64,000 bases of DNA, taken from Pratylenchus scribneri (lineage: Eukaryota; Nematoda; Chromadorea; Rhabditida; Pratylenchidae). The first letter of the stretch is position 1. Each line of letters opens with the position of its first letter. The position numbers were made by a program, and so were the translations under genes. Below the pieces are notes generated by a model. It was not told where the DNA came from. It saw nothing but the letters and a program-made list of their open reading frames with translations, and ran no database searches. The DNA lies in NCBI GenBank assembly GCA_030063045.1, contig JAQSEB010000187.1, forward strand, positions 248,001 through 312,000, in the 5' to 3' direction. Shown here piece after piece: positions 61,020 through 64,000 of the stretch.

Positions 61020-62034
61020 TTTAGGAGGATAATTGATGACAATTTAATTGGAAATTGGCAGGGAATTGACAATAAGGAAGACTGATTCTAATGCCCAAAA
61101 GAGGAACAATTTCTTCTTTGGCACCAAATAAAAATGAATGAGTCAAAATGCAAAAGGGAAAAGAAGGAAGGATATATTTCAACAACAGCAGTTTTGGCCC
61201 ACTAATGAGGGATGCGGATTTGTTGGACGGAACGAATCGTTTCCTGTTTTGTTGTTCCATTTGAGCAGACATTTATTCGGCAGATTATTTTTGCCTTGTC
61301 TGCGGCGAAATTGCCACAAAATGGAGGCCAAATAGCCTCAAGGCACGACGACAATGGGATATGGGGAAGGAAGAAAATTAAGGGAATGGGAACATTTGCG
61401 GCACAAATGGCCGCACTTTATTCAAAAAGGCCATAGCCTCAGCTTATTTTGTCTGTGCCATTGGTCCACATCCCTTCGTATAAAACCGTCAATTTTCATG
61501 ATGATGCTCCCAAAAACCAATTCTTCATTTTTTTCCCTTAATAAGAGATTTGGATGTATGGGGCCACAATGAAGGCGGCCTCCCCCTTTTGGGCTTAAAG
61601 GAATATAAAAATGAGGGAATGGGATGGCGTGACATTAGTCCAAATTATGCTGGCCAAGATTAAATAGTAAAATTGAACCAAAAAACATCATGCAATACGG
61701 CTTAATCTAATTTGCTGATTGCATTTCGTGCATTATAAATTCCACTTATGGAAATTCAATTTTTGCATAATAAAATGGGTTTGTGGGGGAGTGGTGGTAA
61801 TTTAATTATATTTATAAATTGAATTGTGTAGGAGGAAATATTCGGCATGTAAATTTACAATTTTATTGTATTATTTTGCATTCTTTTTCATTTGTTTTTG
61901 TTAAAAATTGTGGCTCAAGTGTCAATTGGTTGACCAATGAGCAAAGGAAATGCGTGGTATACCGTTTTCCTTCTTCATATTATTTATAGCCTGAGGGAAG
62001 TTCAATGTTGTGTTCCTTTCCTATAAATTTCGCC
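61020..62034. other. Intergenic region
   Basis: 5' flank of the receptor gene, then AT-rich sequence. No exon was recognised. Frames at 61021-61572 lack domain content, and the only Met-led one on the - strand ends just before the receptor start in another frame. Confidence 0.5.
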
Positions 62035-62600
62035 TGTTCTGATTTGTAATTGCCCTAATTTGTAATTGTAATTCTGATTTGTAATTGCACTAAATTGTAA
62101 TTCTGATTTGTAATTGCACTAAATTGTAATTCTGATTTGTAATTGTACTAAATTGTAATTCTGATTTGTAATTGCACTAAATTGTAATTCTGATTTGTAA
62201 TTGCGCTAAATTGTAATTCTGATTTGTAATTGCACTAAATTGTAATTCTGATTTGTAATTGCACTAAATTGTAATTCTGATTTGTAATTGCACTAAATTG
62301 TAATTCTGATTTGTAATTGTACTAAATTGTAATTCTGATTTGTAATTGCACTAAATTGTAATTCTGATTTGTAATTGCACTAAATTGTAATTCTGATTTG
62401 TAATTGCACTAAATTGTAATTCTGATCTGTAATTGCACTAAATTGTAATTCTGATTTGTAATTGCACTAAATTGTAATTCTGATTTGTAATTGCACTAAA
62501 TTGTAATTCTGATTTGTAATTGCACTAAATTGTAATTCTGATTTGTAATTGCACTAAATTGTAATTCTGATTTGTAATTGCACCAAATTTTAATTATTAT
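62035..62600 (-). repeat. Minisatellite family 1, array 3' of the Na,K-ATPase gene
   Basis: About 18 very regular 30-bp units (ttgtaattctgat + ttgtaattgcactaaa), with single-base variants such as gcgcta and gtacta. The regular alternation contrasts with the irregular mosaics at 14505 and 36010. Confidence 0.95.
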
Positions 62601-62889
62601 TTGTATTTTGCCCCAATTTGTAATTATAAAAAACCTGTCAATTGTCATTACTTTAAAGATCCCTTCCCAAACAAAATTTTAATGAATTTTACAAAAGTTT
62701 TGCACACAAAAAAGATTTATTCAACAGTCTACACCAGTGTTTTATAAAAATTCTAATTTTAAGTAATTTGTCAAAATTAATTTCTAGATTGAAACAGGAT
62801 AAAATCAATGGAATTATTGTAAATATGATAATGTGGGAATTGGTAGAACAATCAATTTAAATAAGAAGTGGGTAAAAATTGTTCTGTCA

Positions 62890-64000
<1,111 letters not shown>

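Overview
The window is nuclear DNA of a nematode. The genes carry many short introns with TTTCAG-type acceptors, and several belong to nematode families: an SRT-class serpentine receptor, an abnormal-cell-migration-18-like secreted protein, an IL-17-like cytokine and an FMRFamide-receptor-type GPCR. Three introns appear to use GC-AG splice sites. I recall that feature as raised in some plant-parasitic tylenchids, but I cannot place the species and treat that as a hint only. All gene models were spliced by eye. Where I give exon lists, the lengths sum to a multiple of three and the junction phases agree.

Layout. 1-4.6 kb: AT satellite, then a gene-free pyrimidine-rich flank. 4.7-22.0 kb (+): a 19-exon contactin-type adhesion gene (C-type lectin domain, six Ig, four FN3, hydrophobic GPI-like tail). 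Its introns hold three copies of a fold-back MITE and two large minisatellites. 24.0-27.1 kb (+): two secreted low-complexity proteins, one rich in Glu/Lys with repeated Lys-Arg sites and one with a histidine run. 27.8-39.2 kb (-): five genes in a row, namely PNKP (DNA-end kinase/phosphatase), an acidic coiled-coil protein, an unknown protein, a MIG-18-like secreted protein and RNase H2 subunit B. Two of the five act in nucleic-acid repair. 39.6-42.2 kb (-): a secreted LEA-like protein built of phase-matched repeat exons. 46.1-47.7 kb (+): SRT receptor. 48.9-49.7 kb (-): PRA1/prenylated Rab acceptor. 55.1-56.9 kb (+): IL-17-like cytokine. 57.4-61.0 kb (-): FMRFamide-receptor-like GPCR, broken by a hAT transposon. 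62.9-64 kb (-): C-terminal exons of the Na,K-ATPase alpha subunit, running off the window.

The clearest event is at 58857-60070. A 1,214-bp hAT element with near-identical ends and a perfect 8-bp target duplication sits inside an exon of the peptide-receptor gene. Removing the element and one duplication restores an exact reading frame. Two minisatellite families recur at seven places, in introns or gene flanks and in both orientations, and a dispersed repeat of about 350-450 bp recurs four times. Much of the space between genes, and the 6-kb contactin intron 5, shows only composition bias and chance open frames.
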